The notes beneath the pieces are model-generated. The model was not told the DNA's origin, did not search any database, and was given only the letters and a program-made list of their open reading frames with translations. DNA of 64,000 nucleotides from [Clostridium] citroniae WAL-17108 (lineage in GTDB: Bacteria; Bacillota; Clostridia; Lachnospirales; Lachnospiraceae), in contig NZ_JH376423.1 in assembly GCF_000233455.1 (NCBI RefSeq), forward strand, positions 363,353 through 427,352. The letters are read 5' to 3'. Made by a program: the position numbers and the translations under genes. The stretch's first letter is position 1; each line of letters begins with the position of its first letter. This document shows positions 55,981 through 63,970 of the stretch, piece after piece.

Positions 55981-56637
55981 ATGAAGCTGACAGAAACGGA
56001 TAGGAAAATACTTAAATCATATGACACTGTGCTGGATGGATTGGCTGATTACCTGGGAGAGGGATGTGAAATCGTACTTCACAGTCTTGAGAACCTGGAA
56101 CAGTCAGTTATTAAAATTGTCAATGGACATCACACAGGAAGACGGGTAGGGGCCCCCATCACCAACCTGGCACTGGAAATGCTGGATGAGATACAGAAAA
56201 ATAAAAACCAGACAGGCATTTCGTATTTCACACAGAATAAAAAGGGAGAACCTTTAAAGTCTGCGACTATCGTGATACGCGGAGAGAATGACCGAACCAT
56301 TGGACTTTTGTGCATTAATTTTTATTTAAACATGCCGTTGGCTGATTTCCTCTCTGTCTTTACTCAGGGAAATGGCTCCGGCGCGGGAGCGCAGGCAGAG
56401 GTCTTTTTGGACAGCAGCCATGGCCTTCTGGAGGATGCGGTAGCTAGCGCCAGGCAGGCAGTATCATGTAATCCCTCTATCTTACCATCTCTGAAAAACC
56501 GGAATATTATCCGTATGTTATATAATCAGGGAATCTTTAATATGAAGAATTCAGTGGATTATGTTGCCAGCCAGCTGAATATTTCAAAAAATACGGTGTA
56601 CATGCACCTTAGGTATATAAAAGATGAACATAGGTAA
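55981..56637 (+). CDS. YheO-like PAS/HTH transcriptional regulator
   Basis: A 218-residue DNA-binding protein of the YheO/DauR kind. The N-terminal PAS-like domain (about 10-130) contains 'LADYLGEGCEIVLHSLENLEQSVIKI' in parts and 'IGLLCINFYLNMP'. The C-terminal HTH is 'GIFNMKNSVDYVASQLNISKNTVYMHLRYIK'. Family members such as DauR repress amino-acid-utilisation operons. It precedes the ridA/patB-like/symporter operon, whose control it is the obvious candidate for. Confidence 0.88.
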   Translation: MKLTETDRKILKSYDTVLDGLADYLGEGCEIVLHSLENLEQSVIKIVNGHHTGRRVGAPITNLALEMLDEIQKNKNQTGISYFTQNKKGEPLKSATIVIRGENDRTIGLLCINFYLNMPLADFLSVFTQGNGSGAGAQAEVFLDSSHGLLEDAVASARQAVSCNPSILPSLKNRNIIRMLYNQGIFNMKNSVDYVASQLNISKNTVYMHLRYIKDEHR

Positions 56638-56645
56638 AGTTTAAA

Positions 56646-56690
56646 AGAGAGCAAAGATTTGATCCAGGGAATCCTTGCTCTCTCTTTTTT
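56646..56690 (+). terminator. Terminator after the YheO-like gene
   Basis: AGAGAGCAAAGATT (56646-56659) pairs with AATCCTTGCTCTCT (56670-56683), followed by a C and six T. Confidence 0.9.
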
Positions 56691-56728
56691 TACCAAATTA
56701 ATAAAAAAAAATTTATTAAATCTGTAGA

Positions 56729-56757
56729 TTGACTAAACTAAAATTCATTGTTATAAT
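56729..56757 (+). promoter_or_regulatory. Promoter of the ridA operon
   Basis: TTGACT (56729-56734), 17 bp, perfect TATAAT (56752-56757), in a very AT-rich leader. Confidence 0.75.
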
Positions 56758-56823
56758 AAAAATAGATAAAAATAATTAATAAAATATAAACAAAATATAA
56801 ATAATTCATAAAGGAGGAAAAAG

Positions 56824-57192
56824 ATGAAAGTAATTTCCACAACAAAGGCACCAGCAGCAATTGGCCCGTATTCACAGGCATATGAGGTAGGGAATCTCGT
56901 GTATGCATCCGGTCAGATTCCAGTGGATCCCGTTACCGGACAGGCGCCTGATGGAATTAAAGCCCAGGCAGAACAGAGCTGCAGGAATGTAGGCGCTATA
57001 TTGGAGGCAGCGGGCCTAACCTATGAAAATGTCGTGAAGACAACCTGCTTTTTGGCGGATATGAATGACTTCCAGCAGTTTAATGAGGTTTATTCTGAAT
57101 ATTTCACGTCTAAGCCAGCCAGGAGCTGTGTGGCAGTCAGATCCATTCCCAAGGGGCTTTTGTGTGAGATAGAAGTGATTGCTGAAAAGTGA
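56824..57192 (+). CDS. RidA family enamine/imine deaminase
   Basis: A 122-residue member of the RidA (YjgF) family, which hydrolyses 2-aminoacrylate and similar imines released by PLP enzymes. It has the signatures 'APAAIGPYSQAY' and 'YASGQIPVDPVTG', the substrate-binding Arg106 in 'SCVAVRSIPKG' and Glu near the end ('CEIEVIAEK'). The start follows AAAGGAGG. First gene of an operon with a PLP lyase, which makes exactly the kind of product RidA removes. Confidence 0.93.
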   Translation: MKVISTTKAPAAIGPYSQAYEVGNLVYASGQIPVDPVTGQAPDGIKAQAEQSCRNVGAILEAAGLTYENVVKTTCFLADMNDFQQFNEVYSEYFTSKPARSCVAVRSIPKGLLCEIEVIAEK

Positions 57193-57224
57193 ACAGTTAA
57201 AGTAAAAGGATGAGGAGGAATACG

Positions 57225-58415
57225 ATGAACAGCTTTACAAACAGTGAAGTTAATTTGGAGGTCCTGAAAAAGCGTGCATACAACATGAGATGGGCGGAAG
57301 TGGAAGAGGGGATGATTCCGCTGACAGCAGCAGATCCGGACTTTCCGGCTCCCAGGGAGATTGCGGATTCATTGATCGAATATATAAAAGGCGGGTATTT
57401 TTCTTATACTCCCAAAAGAGGGTTCCCTGAATTTGGGGAGAGTCTGGCAAGAGCAGTAAAAAACAGAAAGAACGAGGATATTGACCCAAAGCTGGTACTG
57501 CCGGTGGACAGTGCTGCGCGTGGAATGCACATCATTGCTCAGGCTGTTTTGACCCCGGGAGATGAGGCCCTTGTGTTCGACCCGGTTGATTTTCTGTTTA
57601 AGACAAGTATGGAAGCAGCCGGTGCAAAGGTAAATCTGTTCCCCATGAAATTTCGTGAGGATGGCACCATAGATTTCAGCGATATTGAAAGCTATATCAC
57701 ACCAAAGACAAAGATGCTGGGACTTTGCAATCCCCACAATCCCCTTGGAAAGGTTTATCCGGTAAAGGATTTGGAATACCTTCTGGATCTGTCAGAGAAG
57801 TATGGTTTTTACATTATGAATGATGAGATCTGGTCGGATATCGTGTATTCTGATGCAGAGTTTAACAGCATTTGTTCCCTTGGAAAGGCAAGGAATAAGA
57901 GGACACTTTCCGTATTTGGCTTTTCAAAAAGCTTTGGGATTGCCGGCTTACGTGCAGGCTGCATTTATTGTCAGGATGAGGATATTTTTGAAAAGCTGGT
58001 GGAGGCATCCCTGGTTGATACCACTATAGGCGGCATCTCTTCACTGTCCCAGATTGCGGCAATTGCCTGCCTGGATAAGTGCTACGGATGGCTGGACCAG
58101 TTTGTAGCCCATCTTCAGTCCAACCGGGACTATGCATTGGAACGCCTCAATCAGATACCGGGAGTAAAATGCTATAGGCCTCAGGCTACATTTGTTATAT
58201 TCCCGGATGTATCAGAACTTCCCATGAGCTCAGAGGAACTGGTGGAATATTTAAAGAAAGAGGAGAAACTGGCAATTGTTCCCGGCGGAAAACAGTTCTT
58301 TGGACCTGGGTCGGAAGGGCATGTAAGAATATGCCTGGCTACCAGCAGAGAAATCCTTAAAGAGGGCCTTGACCGTATGGAGCGGGGGATTCGTAAACTT
58401 GTGAAGGAGGCGTAA
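57225..58415 (+). CDS. PatB/MalY-type PLP-dependent C-S lyase or aminotransferase
   Basis: Fold-type I PLP enzyme, 396 residues. The Schiff-base Lys235 is in FGFSKSFGIAGLRAG, the cofactor Asp is Asp200 (IMNDEIW), and the phosphate-binding Asn-Pro segment is CNPHNPLG (168-175). The N-terminal 'MRWAEVEEGMIPLTAADPDFP' resembles MalY/PatB cystathionine beta-lyases, although MalY usually has 'W-ADMDF'. I chose the ATG at 57225 behind GAGGAGG. Beta-elimination giving 2-aminoacrylate would fit the adjacent RidA. Confidence 0.85.
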   Translation: MNSFTNSEVNLEVLKKRAYNMRWAEVEEGMIPLTAADPDFPAPREIADSLIEYIKGGYFSYTPKRGFPEFGESLARAVKNRKNEDIDPKLVLPVDSAARGMHIIAQAVLTPGDEALVFDPVDFLFKTSMEAAGAKVNLFPMKFREDGTIDFSDIESYITPKTKMLGLCNPHNPLGKVYPVKDLEYLLDLSEKYGFYIMNDEIWSDIVYSDAEFNSICSLGKARNKRTLSVFGFSKSFGIAGLRAGCIYCQDEDIFEKLVEASLVDTTIGGISSLSQIAAIACLDKCYGWLDQFVAHLQSNRDYALERLNQIPGVKCYRPQATFVIFPDVSELPMSSEELVEYLKKEEKLAIVPGGKQFFGPGSEGHVRICLATSREILKEGLDRMERGIRKLVKEA

Positions 58416-58416
58416 T

Positions 58417-59796
58417 ATGGCGAAAGTTCTTGTTGCATTTATTTACATGGTTGCTATCTTGGTCATAGGATTTGTCAGTGCCAAGCGGGTAAAGACAGCA
58501 GAAGATTTTGCTACGGCAGGAAAGAAAATTCCATTTTGGACTAATGTGTACTCCATGGCATCTGCACAGATTGGAGCCGGCGCCACTATGGGCGTGGCCA
58601 GTATGACCTATATGTATGGTTTTTCCGGCATGATCCTTGGATTCGGAGCAGCCACAGGGGCTATATGTTCAGGACTTATCTTTGCCAAAAAGATCAGGGA
58701 AGCCAATGTCACAACGATACCTGAACTTATAAGGAACCGTCTGGGTGAGCGAGTTGCAAATATGATCTGCATACTGACCATCATACAGGTATTCGGAATA
58801 CTGGCAGGACAGGTACGCTCCCTTGGAACCATTCTTCAGATTTTCATACCGTCCCTCAGCCTGTTGAATGCAATTATTATCATGAGTGTCATTATGATGA
58901 TCTATTCGGTAGTAGGCGGAATGGTAGCTGCCACGAATACGGATAAACTGAATGTCAGCATTATGATCATATCAGTTATGGTGATCACGCCTATTATTGC
59001 CATGATGAAGATCGGCGGTACCCATGGACTTGCTCTTAATCTGAGCGCGGATCAGAAGAGCCTGACCACCATGGGTATAGTCCCCATGATTTCCACCTTT
59101 TTATACTTCGGTCTGGTGGGTATGATCAACAATGAAAACTTCCTTAGAATATGCGGTGCCAAAAATGCACATGAGGCAAAGGGAGCAACCCTGACAGCCG
59201 CTCTTTTGATCTACCTTCCATATATGATTTTTGCCGGTCTGATCGGTATCATGGGCATTCTTTTGATCCCAGAACTGGGGACTTCCGATTCCATTATCCC
59301 TGCAATGATCGATAAGATGACAGGGGATTTAACAGGTGCATTCCTTCTTTCAGGACTTCTGGCAGCTGTTATGGGAACCGCGGCATCGGTTGCCATGGCT
59401 ACCAGCGTAACATTTACCAAGGATGTGGCAGTACGTCTGAAACGTGACATGAGTGGTTCTGATGTGCTGAAGATTCAGCGTATTTCATTGATCGTATTTA
59501 CAATTCTGGCCATTATTGTGGGATATCAGGGAACTTCCATTGTTACAATCATGGAAGATGTAGGTGCACCATGCGTGGCTGCATTGATCCCCATTTTCCT
59601 TGGAATGTTTTTTTGGAAAAAGACAAACCCCAGAGGAGCAGCCATTACGATCGCAGTTGCTGTGATATCCACGGTCGGCTACTGGTTAATGGGTTCACCT
59701 CTGGGAATCAGCCACTTCCTGTTTGGGCTGGCTTGCTCCACCATAGCCTTGTTTGTAGCCTGCCCATTAACTTACAGGGGAGAAGATGATAAGTAG
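58417..59796 (+). CDS. Sodium:solute symporter family transporter
   Basis: SSS-family membrane protein, 459 residues with about 13 hydrophobic segments, LeuT-like fold. It shows 'KTAEDFATAGKKIPFWTNVYSMASAQIGAGATMG' (in parts), typical of the first helices, and 'SGLLAAVMGTAASVAMATSVTFTKDV' (SSS core motif). It begins 1 bp after the lyase stop, so the operon is tight. The substrate is presumably the amino acid or peptide used by the lyase; that is inference. Followed by a 34-residue membrane protein. Confidence 0.9.
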   Translation: MAKVLVAFIYMVAILVIGFVSAKRVKTAEDFATAGKKIPFWTNVYSMASAQIGAGATMGVASMTYMYGFSGMILGFGAATGAICSGLIFAKKIREANVTTIPELIRNRLGERVANMICILTIIQVFGILAGQVRSLGTILQIFIPSLSLLNAIIIMSVIMMIYSVVGGMVAATNTDKLNVSIMIISVMVITPIIAMMKIGGTHGLALNLSADQKSLTTMGIVPMISTFLYFGLVGMINNENFLRICGAKNAHEAKGATLTAALLIYLPYMIFAGLIGIMGILLIPELGTSDSIIPAMIDKMTGDLTGAFLLSGLLAAVMGTAASVAMATSVTFTKDVAVRLKRDMSGSDVLKIQRISLIVFTILAIIVGYQGTSIVTIMEDVGAPCVAALIPIFLGMFFWKKTNPRGAAITIAVAVISTVGYWLMGSPLGISHFLFGLACSTIALFVACPLTYRGEDDK

Positions 59797-59804
59797 GAGG
59801 TGAA

Positions 59805-59909
59805 ATGATGCTATATACAGTACTTGATGTGATAATCATTGGAGGGGGATGCGGCATTGCTGCTTATCTTCTCTATAACATGCTAAGAGAGACATTTAGG
59901 AAAAAATAA
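59805..59909 (+). CDS. 34-residue membrane micro-protein downstream of the symporter
   Basis: A small ORF starting ATGATG, 3 bp after TAGGAGG and 8 bp after the symporter stop. The product is one hydrophobic helix (VLDVIIIGGGCGIAAYLLYNML) with a basic C-terminal end (RETFRKK). Strong ribosome site and position suggest real translation. It is comparable in place to the small accessory subunits known for some symporters, but I cannot assign it to a family. Confidence 0.65.
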   Translation: MMLYTVLDVIIIGGGCGIAAYLLYNMLRETFRKK

Positions 59910-59916
59910 AAAACAG

Positions 59917-59967
59917 GAGAACATACCAGATAGGGGATTCCCCCCTGTATGTTCTCTTGTTTTTTAT
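59917..59967 (+). terminator. Terminator of the ridA operon
   Basis: GAGAACATACCAG (59917-59929) pairs with CTGTATGTTCTC (59945-59956), with a GGGG/CCCC inner stem, then TTGTTTTTT. The group II intron starts 5 bp later. Confidence 0.88.
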
Positions 59968-59971
59968 TCTC

Positions 59972-60461
59972 GTGCGCCCGGCGGCGCACGTTTTTAACCG
60001 GTGAAAGTCTGGAATCCGCCCGGTAGTGGGAAGGATATAGCTGAAGGCAAGGGTGTCCATCGTGAGGTGGAATCTGAAGGAAGCCGGATGTGGGGAATAT
60101 ACTAACCCGCGGGCAAATCTCTGGTCTGACGAACAGAAATCACATCAGGCTATGCATGAGGGTAAGACTGCGAGCCAAGCCGAAGCCCAATAACTACACG
60201 GAATCATGTATGGTAAATGTGGCAGATGGATGGAGAGAAAGAAACGTGTGGTACCCGGGGAGGTCTGTTTTCTGGAAGCCCCAAAGGAGCCGAAGCCAGC
60301 GCAGGGATTTATACACTGTACTTAATTATAGTGCTTTATATGCGGAATACAAAAAAACAAAAGGAAAAGCATCGTACATCTAGACTGAAAACCTTATCGT
60401 TAGACAGTCTGACGCACGGTGGTGTGAGAGGACGGCGGTCAATCACCGCCTCCTACTCAAT
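59972..60461 (+). mobile_element. ORF-less, probably degenerate group II intron
   Basis: Bacterial group II intron RNA of about 490 nt. The 5' end is GTGCG (59972), followed by domain I segments 'AACCGGTGAAAGTC', 'GGTGTCCATCGTGAGGTGG', 'AATCTGAAGGAAGCC' and 'GTCTGACGAACAGAAATCA', then 'ACCCGGGGAGGTCTG'. Domain VI is the hairpin GGCGGT (60434-60439)/ACCGCC (60445-60450), before CTCCTACTC. Domain IV carries no reverse transcriptase. In domain V the 3' strand is conserved (CGCACGG...TGTGAGAGG), but the catalytic AGC of the 5' strand appears as AAC, so it is probably inactive. It lies 5 bp after a terminator T-run. Boundaries are approximate. Confidence 0.82.
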
Positions 60462-60707
60462 TGTAAGGTCTTCCTCCTGCTTTGGCTCCCCGTCTGGTCC
60501 ATCCAATGGTTCCGGAGGATCGGAGGGTTTTAAGACCCGTGTCATCAGTCCCATGGAAAACATGATGATGGGTATGAACACCATGGAAAAAATTACTGCC
60601 ATCAGGTGGTTTTTGGGGGCGCCTGTCACTGCCAGGACAATGGCAAGCACAAACAGTCCCACTAAAAGCACCACTCCGGCCAAAGCAAACATCCGTTTTA
60701 ATTTCAT
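60453..60707 (-). CDS. Small membrane protein convergent with the intron
   Basis: An 84-residue protein with two hydrophobic helices (about 6-28 and 35-55) and an acidic Pro-rich tail (PSDPPEPLDGPDGEPKQEED). I chose the ATG at 60707 behind GGGAG; an ATG at 60740 is also in frame. The last two codons and the TAG stop (60453-60455) appear to lie within the intron 3' end, so the present C terminus may have been set by the insertion. No family recognised. Confidence 0.6.
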   Translation of the reverse strand: MKLKRMFALAGVVLLVGLFVLAIVLAVTGAPKNHLMAVIFSMVFIPIIMFSMGLMTRVLKPSDPPEPLDGPDGEPKQEEDLTIE

Positions 60708-60777
60708 AATATGACTCCCTTCGCCTTTCCTTCCGATCAAGGCTCCCGCCTCTTTTGGCGGTGAGCCGTCCGTGTTT

Positions 60778-62727
60778 TTAATCCTCTGCCAGTTCCTCCC
60801 AGCGCTGGTACAATTCCTCCAGCCGGGATGCGATCTCCTCCTTTTCCCTGTTCAGCTCCATCAGCCTGGCCACATCGGTATAAACCTCCTCCTGGGCCAG
60901 AAGACCGTCAATCTCGCTGTCCCTGGTTTCCAGGGCATGGATGGAATCCTCTGTTTTCTTAAGCTCATTCTGGCGTTTGCGGATCCTGGCCTGTTCCTCC
61001 TTCTGGGCTTTCCAGTCCATTTTCACATCGCTGGCAGGGGAGCCGGCAAAAGGTGCCGCTTCCGGACCTTCCTTTGAAGGTGAGGCAGGGGATGGGTTCC
61101 TTGCAGCAAATGCAGCTTCCACATCCTCTTTTTTCTCCAGGTAATAATCGTAATTTCCAATGTAATTGATCAGGGACCGGCTGGTCAGATCCAGGATTCT
61201 GGTGGCCGTCCGGTTGATAAAATACCTGTCATGGGACACATAGAGCACGGTTCCTGTATACCGGCACAGGGCGCTCTCCAGTATCTCCTTGGAGGTGATG
61301 TCCAGATGGTTGGTAGGCTCATCCAGTAAAAGGAAATTGGCATCGGAGAGCATCAGCTTTGCAAGGGATACGCGTCCCCGTTCGCCGCCGCTTAAGTCTT
61401 TGATCAGCTTAAACACATCATCTCCGGTAAAGAGGAAGGAGGCCAGGGTGTTGCGGATCTGTGTATTGTTCATGTTGGGATAGGTGTCCTGTATTTCCTC
61501 AAACAGCGTCTTTTCCATGTGAAGGACCTGGTGTTCCTGGTCATAGTAACCCACATGGACTTTGGAGCCCAGGCGGATCTCACCGCTGTCAGCGTCCAGG
61601 AGGCCGTTGATAATCTTTAAAAGGGTGGTCTTGCCCGTACCGTTATTGCCGATAATGGCAACCCGCTCCCCGCGTTTTATCTCAAAATCCACATTGGAAA
61701 ATAAGGTCTGGCTGCCAAAGGATTTGCTCAGGTCAGTGACGGACAGAACATCATTGCCGCTGACCACATCCGGTTCCAGGCGGATATCCATGGAATCATC
61801 AATATCCACCGGCTTTTCCAACCTCTCTATCTTTTCCAGCATTTTTTCCCGGCTTTCAGCCCGGCGGATGGATTTCTCCCGGTTAAAGGATTTGAGCTTT
61901 GTGATCACCTCTTCCTGGTGTTTGATCTCCTGCTGCTGATTTAAGTATGCCCGGATTCTGGCATCCCGAAGCATGGCTTTTTTATCGCTGTAGGCAGAGT
62001 AGTTGCCTGAGAATACGGTCGCTGTTCCATTGTCCAGCTCCACGATCTTTGTGACGACCCGGTCCAGGAAATACCGGTCATGGGCCACGATAATGACGCT
62101 GCCGCTGTAGCTTTTAAGGTATGTCTCCAGCCAGGCGATGGATTCCATATCCAGGTGGTTGGTAGGCTCATCCAAAAGCAGGATATCCGGCTTGGTGAGA
62201 AGCAGCTTGCCCAGGGAAACGCGGGTTTTCTGCCCTCCGGAAAGGGTGTTGATGTGTTTGGTGAATTCCTCCTCCTCAAATCCAAGGCCCTTTAATACAC
62301 CGGTAATCTCACTCCTGTAGGCATAGCCGTTGGCCAGCTCAAAGGAGTGGTTCAGGCGGCTGTATTCGGACAGCATGGACTCCAGTACATCGCCGGTGGC
62401 GGATTTCATCTCCAGCTCCAGGCTGCGGATCCGTTCCTCCATCTGGATGATGGGGCGCTTTACCTCTAAGAGTGCGTCATAGATGGTGCTTTCGCTGTCC
62501 AGATCCTGATGCTGCGCCAGATAGCCGATGGAGGTGCCTTTGCCAAGGGCTGCCACGCCCTGGTCTGCGGACAGTTCTCCGATGATGATCTTAAGCAGGG
62601 TGGATTTGCCCGCGCCGTTGATGCCCACAATGGCGGCCTTTTCATGTTCCTCCAGGTGGAAGGATACCTGCTTTAAAATATGTTTTTCTCCAAATGATTT
62701 GGTTATATTGCTGCATGATAAAATCAT
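60778..62727 (-). CDS. ABC-F family ATP-binding protein
   Basis: Ribosome-associated duplicated ABC ATPase, 649 residues. Two Walker A motifs (GINGAGKST at 35-43 and GNNGTGKTT), two signatures (LSGGQKTRVSLGKLL, LSGGERGRVSLAKLM) and two Walker B motifs (LLLDEPTNHLD twice). There are no transmembrane segments, and a linker helix region lies between the domains. A C-terminal coiled coil about 560-649 resembles Uup/YdiF. The ATG at 62727 follows AAAGGAG. Antibiotic-resistance function is not implied by the sequence alone. Confidence 0.93.
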   Translation of the reverse strand: MILSCSNITKSFGEKHILKQVSFHLEEHEKAAIVGINGAGKSTLLKIIIGELSADQGVAALGKGTSIGYLAQHQDLDSESTIYDALLEVKRPIIQMEERIRSLELEMKSATGDVLESMLSEYSRLNHSFELANGYAYRSEITGVLKGLGFEEEEFTKHINTLSGGQKTRVSLGKLLLTKPDILLLDEPTNHLDMESIAWLETYLKSYSGSVIIVAHDRYFLDRVVTKIVELDNGTATVFSGNYSAYSDKKAMLRDARIRAYLNQQQEIKHQEEVITKLKSFNREKSIRRAESREKMLEKIERLEKPVDIDDSMDIRLEPDVVSGNDVLSVTDLSKSFGSQTLFSNVDFEIKRGERVAIIGNNGTGKTTLLKIINGLLDADSGEIRLGSKVHVGYYDQEHQVLHMEKTLFEEIQDTYPNMNNTQIRNTLASFLFTGDDVFKLIKDLSGGERGRVSLAKLMLSDANFLLLDEPTNHLDITSKEILESALCRYTGTVLYVSHDRYFINRTATRILDLTSRSLINYIGNYDYYLEKKEDVEAAFAARNPSPASPSKEGPEAAPFAGSPASDVKMDWKAQKEEQARIRKRQNELKKTEDSIHALETRDSEIDGLLAQEEVYTDVARLMELNREKEEIASRLEELYQRWEELAED

Positions 62728-62899
62728 GGGTAACTCCTTTGTGCCAGACACTCAGCGCCTGGGTTGGGGCGCCTGTATGCGAAAATGTTTCGCTGTATGT
62801 TGTGAGGTTTTTAGGCTTTTTATTATCAAAAATTCTTTATTTTGCACTCATCAGTATAATATAAGAGGATATTTTTTTCAAGAACATACTTAAACGTGT

Positions 62900-62928
62900 T
62901 TGACATTTTTTTGACGCTTGTTTATAAT
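62900..62928 (+). promoter_or_regulatory. Consensus promoter of rex
   Basis: Perfect TTGACA (62900-62905), 17 bp, perfect TATAAT (62923-62928). Confidence 0.9.
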
Positions 62929-63011
62929 AGAACCATTAGGTATGATTTAGATACTGTTATCTGGATCATTTTGATGTATCAGAGAAACGCGTAAGGGGAA
63001 GGTGGAACACG

Positions 63012-63674
63012 ATGGAACGCAAAGAGATATCGAAGGCGGTAATTTCAAGATTGCCCCGCTATTACCGCTATTTGGGAGAGCTGATTGAAGAGGGTGTGGA
63101 GCGCATATCTTCCAATGAGCTGAGTGCCAGGATGAAGGTGACGGCATCACAGATCCGCCAGGATCTTAATAATTTCGGAGGATTCGGACAGCAGGGATAC
63201 GGATATAATGTAAAGTACCTGTATGCTGAGATAGCAAAGATTCTGGGAATTGACCAGCAGCACAACCTGATTATTATCGGTGCCGGAAACCTGGGCCAGG
63301 CTATTGCCAACTATACGAATTTTGAGAGACGTGGATTTGTTATCAAGGGTATGTTTGATATCAATCCAAAGCTCATTGGTCTTGTGATCCGCGGAATTGA
63401 GATCCGGTCTGTGGATGATCTGGAGTTTTTTATCAAGGAGAACGAAATTCAGATCGCAGCCCTGACCATTCCAAAGACAAAGGCGTCTGAGATCGCAGAC
63501 CGTCTGGTAAAGGCCGGCATTAAAGCTATCTGGAACTTTGCCCATACTGATCTGGTGGTTCCGGACGATGTGGTGGTGGAGAATGTACACCTGTCCGAAA
63601 GTCTGATGCGTTTGTCATACAGGGTTTGCAGTATGAACGATCAGGCGGAAATCGAAGGGAAAACGTCAAAGTAA
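63012..63674 (+). CDS. rex: Redox-sensing transcriptional repressor Rex
   Basis: NADH-responsive repressor of fermentation genes, 220 residues. The N-terminal winged helix (1-75) includes 'ISKAVISRLPRYYRYLGELI' and 'ASQIRQDLNNFGGFGQQGYGY'. The Rossmann motif is GAGNLG (90-95), and the C-terminal domain-swapping helix is present. The start follows GAAGGTGG. A consensus promoter lies upstream and a terminator downstream. I did not find a clear Rex operator near the promoter. Confidence 0.96.
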   Translation: MERKEISKAVISRLPRYYRYLGELIEEGVERISSNELSARMKVTASQIRQDLNNFGGFGQQGYGYNVKYLYAEIAKILGIDQQHNLIIIGAGNLGQAIANYTNFERRGFVIKGMFDINPKLIGLVIRGIEIRSVDDLEFFIKENEIQIAALTIPKTKASEIADRLVKAGIKAIWNFAHTDLVVPDDVVVENVHLSESLMRLSYRVCSMNDQAEIEGKTSK

Positions 63675-63681
63675 GAAACAG

Positions 63682-63722
63682 CCGGCAAGCAAAGGAGAGT
63701 ACCTTTTTGCTTGCCGGTTTTT
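63682..63722 (+). terminator. Terminator of rex
   Basis: CCGGCAAGCAAA (63682-63693) pairs perfectly with TTTGCTTGCCGG (63706-63717), followed by TTTTT. Confidence 0.92.
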
Positions 63723-63731
63723 GATTTCCGG

Positions 63732-63957
63732 GAGACCCCAATACGGTCTCTAAGTGCTCATAGCGAGCCACTCCACTAGGTTCGTGAGGGACCTTACCAA
63801 GTGGAGATGACATGCATCGCACGTAAGAGACCCCAATACGGTCTCTAAGTGCTCATAGCGAGCCACTCCACTAGGTTCGTGAGGAACCTTACCAAGTGGA
63901 GATGACATGCATCGCACGTAAGAGACCCCAATACGGTCTCTAAGTGCTCATAGCGAG
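63732..63957. repeat. 95-bp tandem repeat, 2.4 copies, between rex and nnr
   Basis: Copies begin at 63732, 63827 and 63922; the third is cut after 36 bp, directly at the ribosome site of nnr. The two full copies differ at one base in the AGGTTC/GACCT stem, and pairing is kept (T-G in one, T-A in the other). Each unit holds GAGACC/GGTCTC, GCTC/GAGC and CCACT/AGTGG hairpins. No ORF. Confidence 0.85.
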
Positions 63958-63970
63958 GAGGTAAGCGGGG

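Noticed and set aside
60217..60714. 165-codon plus-strand frame running from the intron into the small membrane gene
   Set aside because: It crosses the structured intron RNA and is antisense to a better-supported gene; there is no ribosome site.
60778..62727. Calling the ABC-F gene an antibiotic resistance determinant
   Set aside because: The sequence shows a generic Uup/YdiF-like layout; no feature specific to ribosome-protecting resistance subfamilies can be demonstrated by eye.
63732..63957. CRISPR array reading of the 95-bp repeats
   Set aside because: The repeats are directly contiguous with no variable spacers and no cas genes are nearby.
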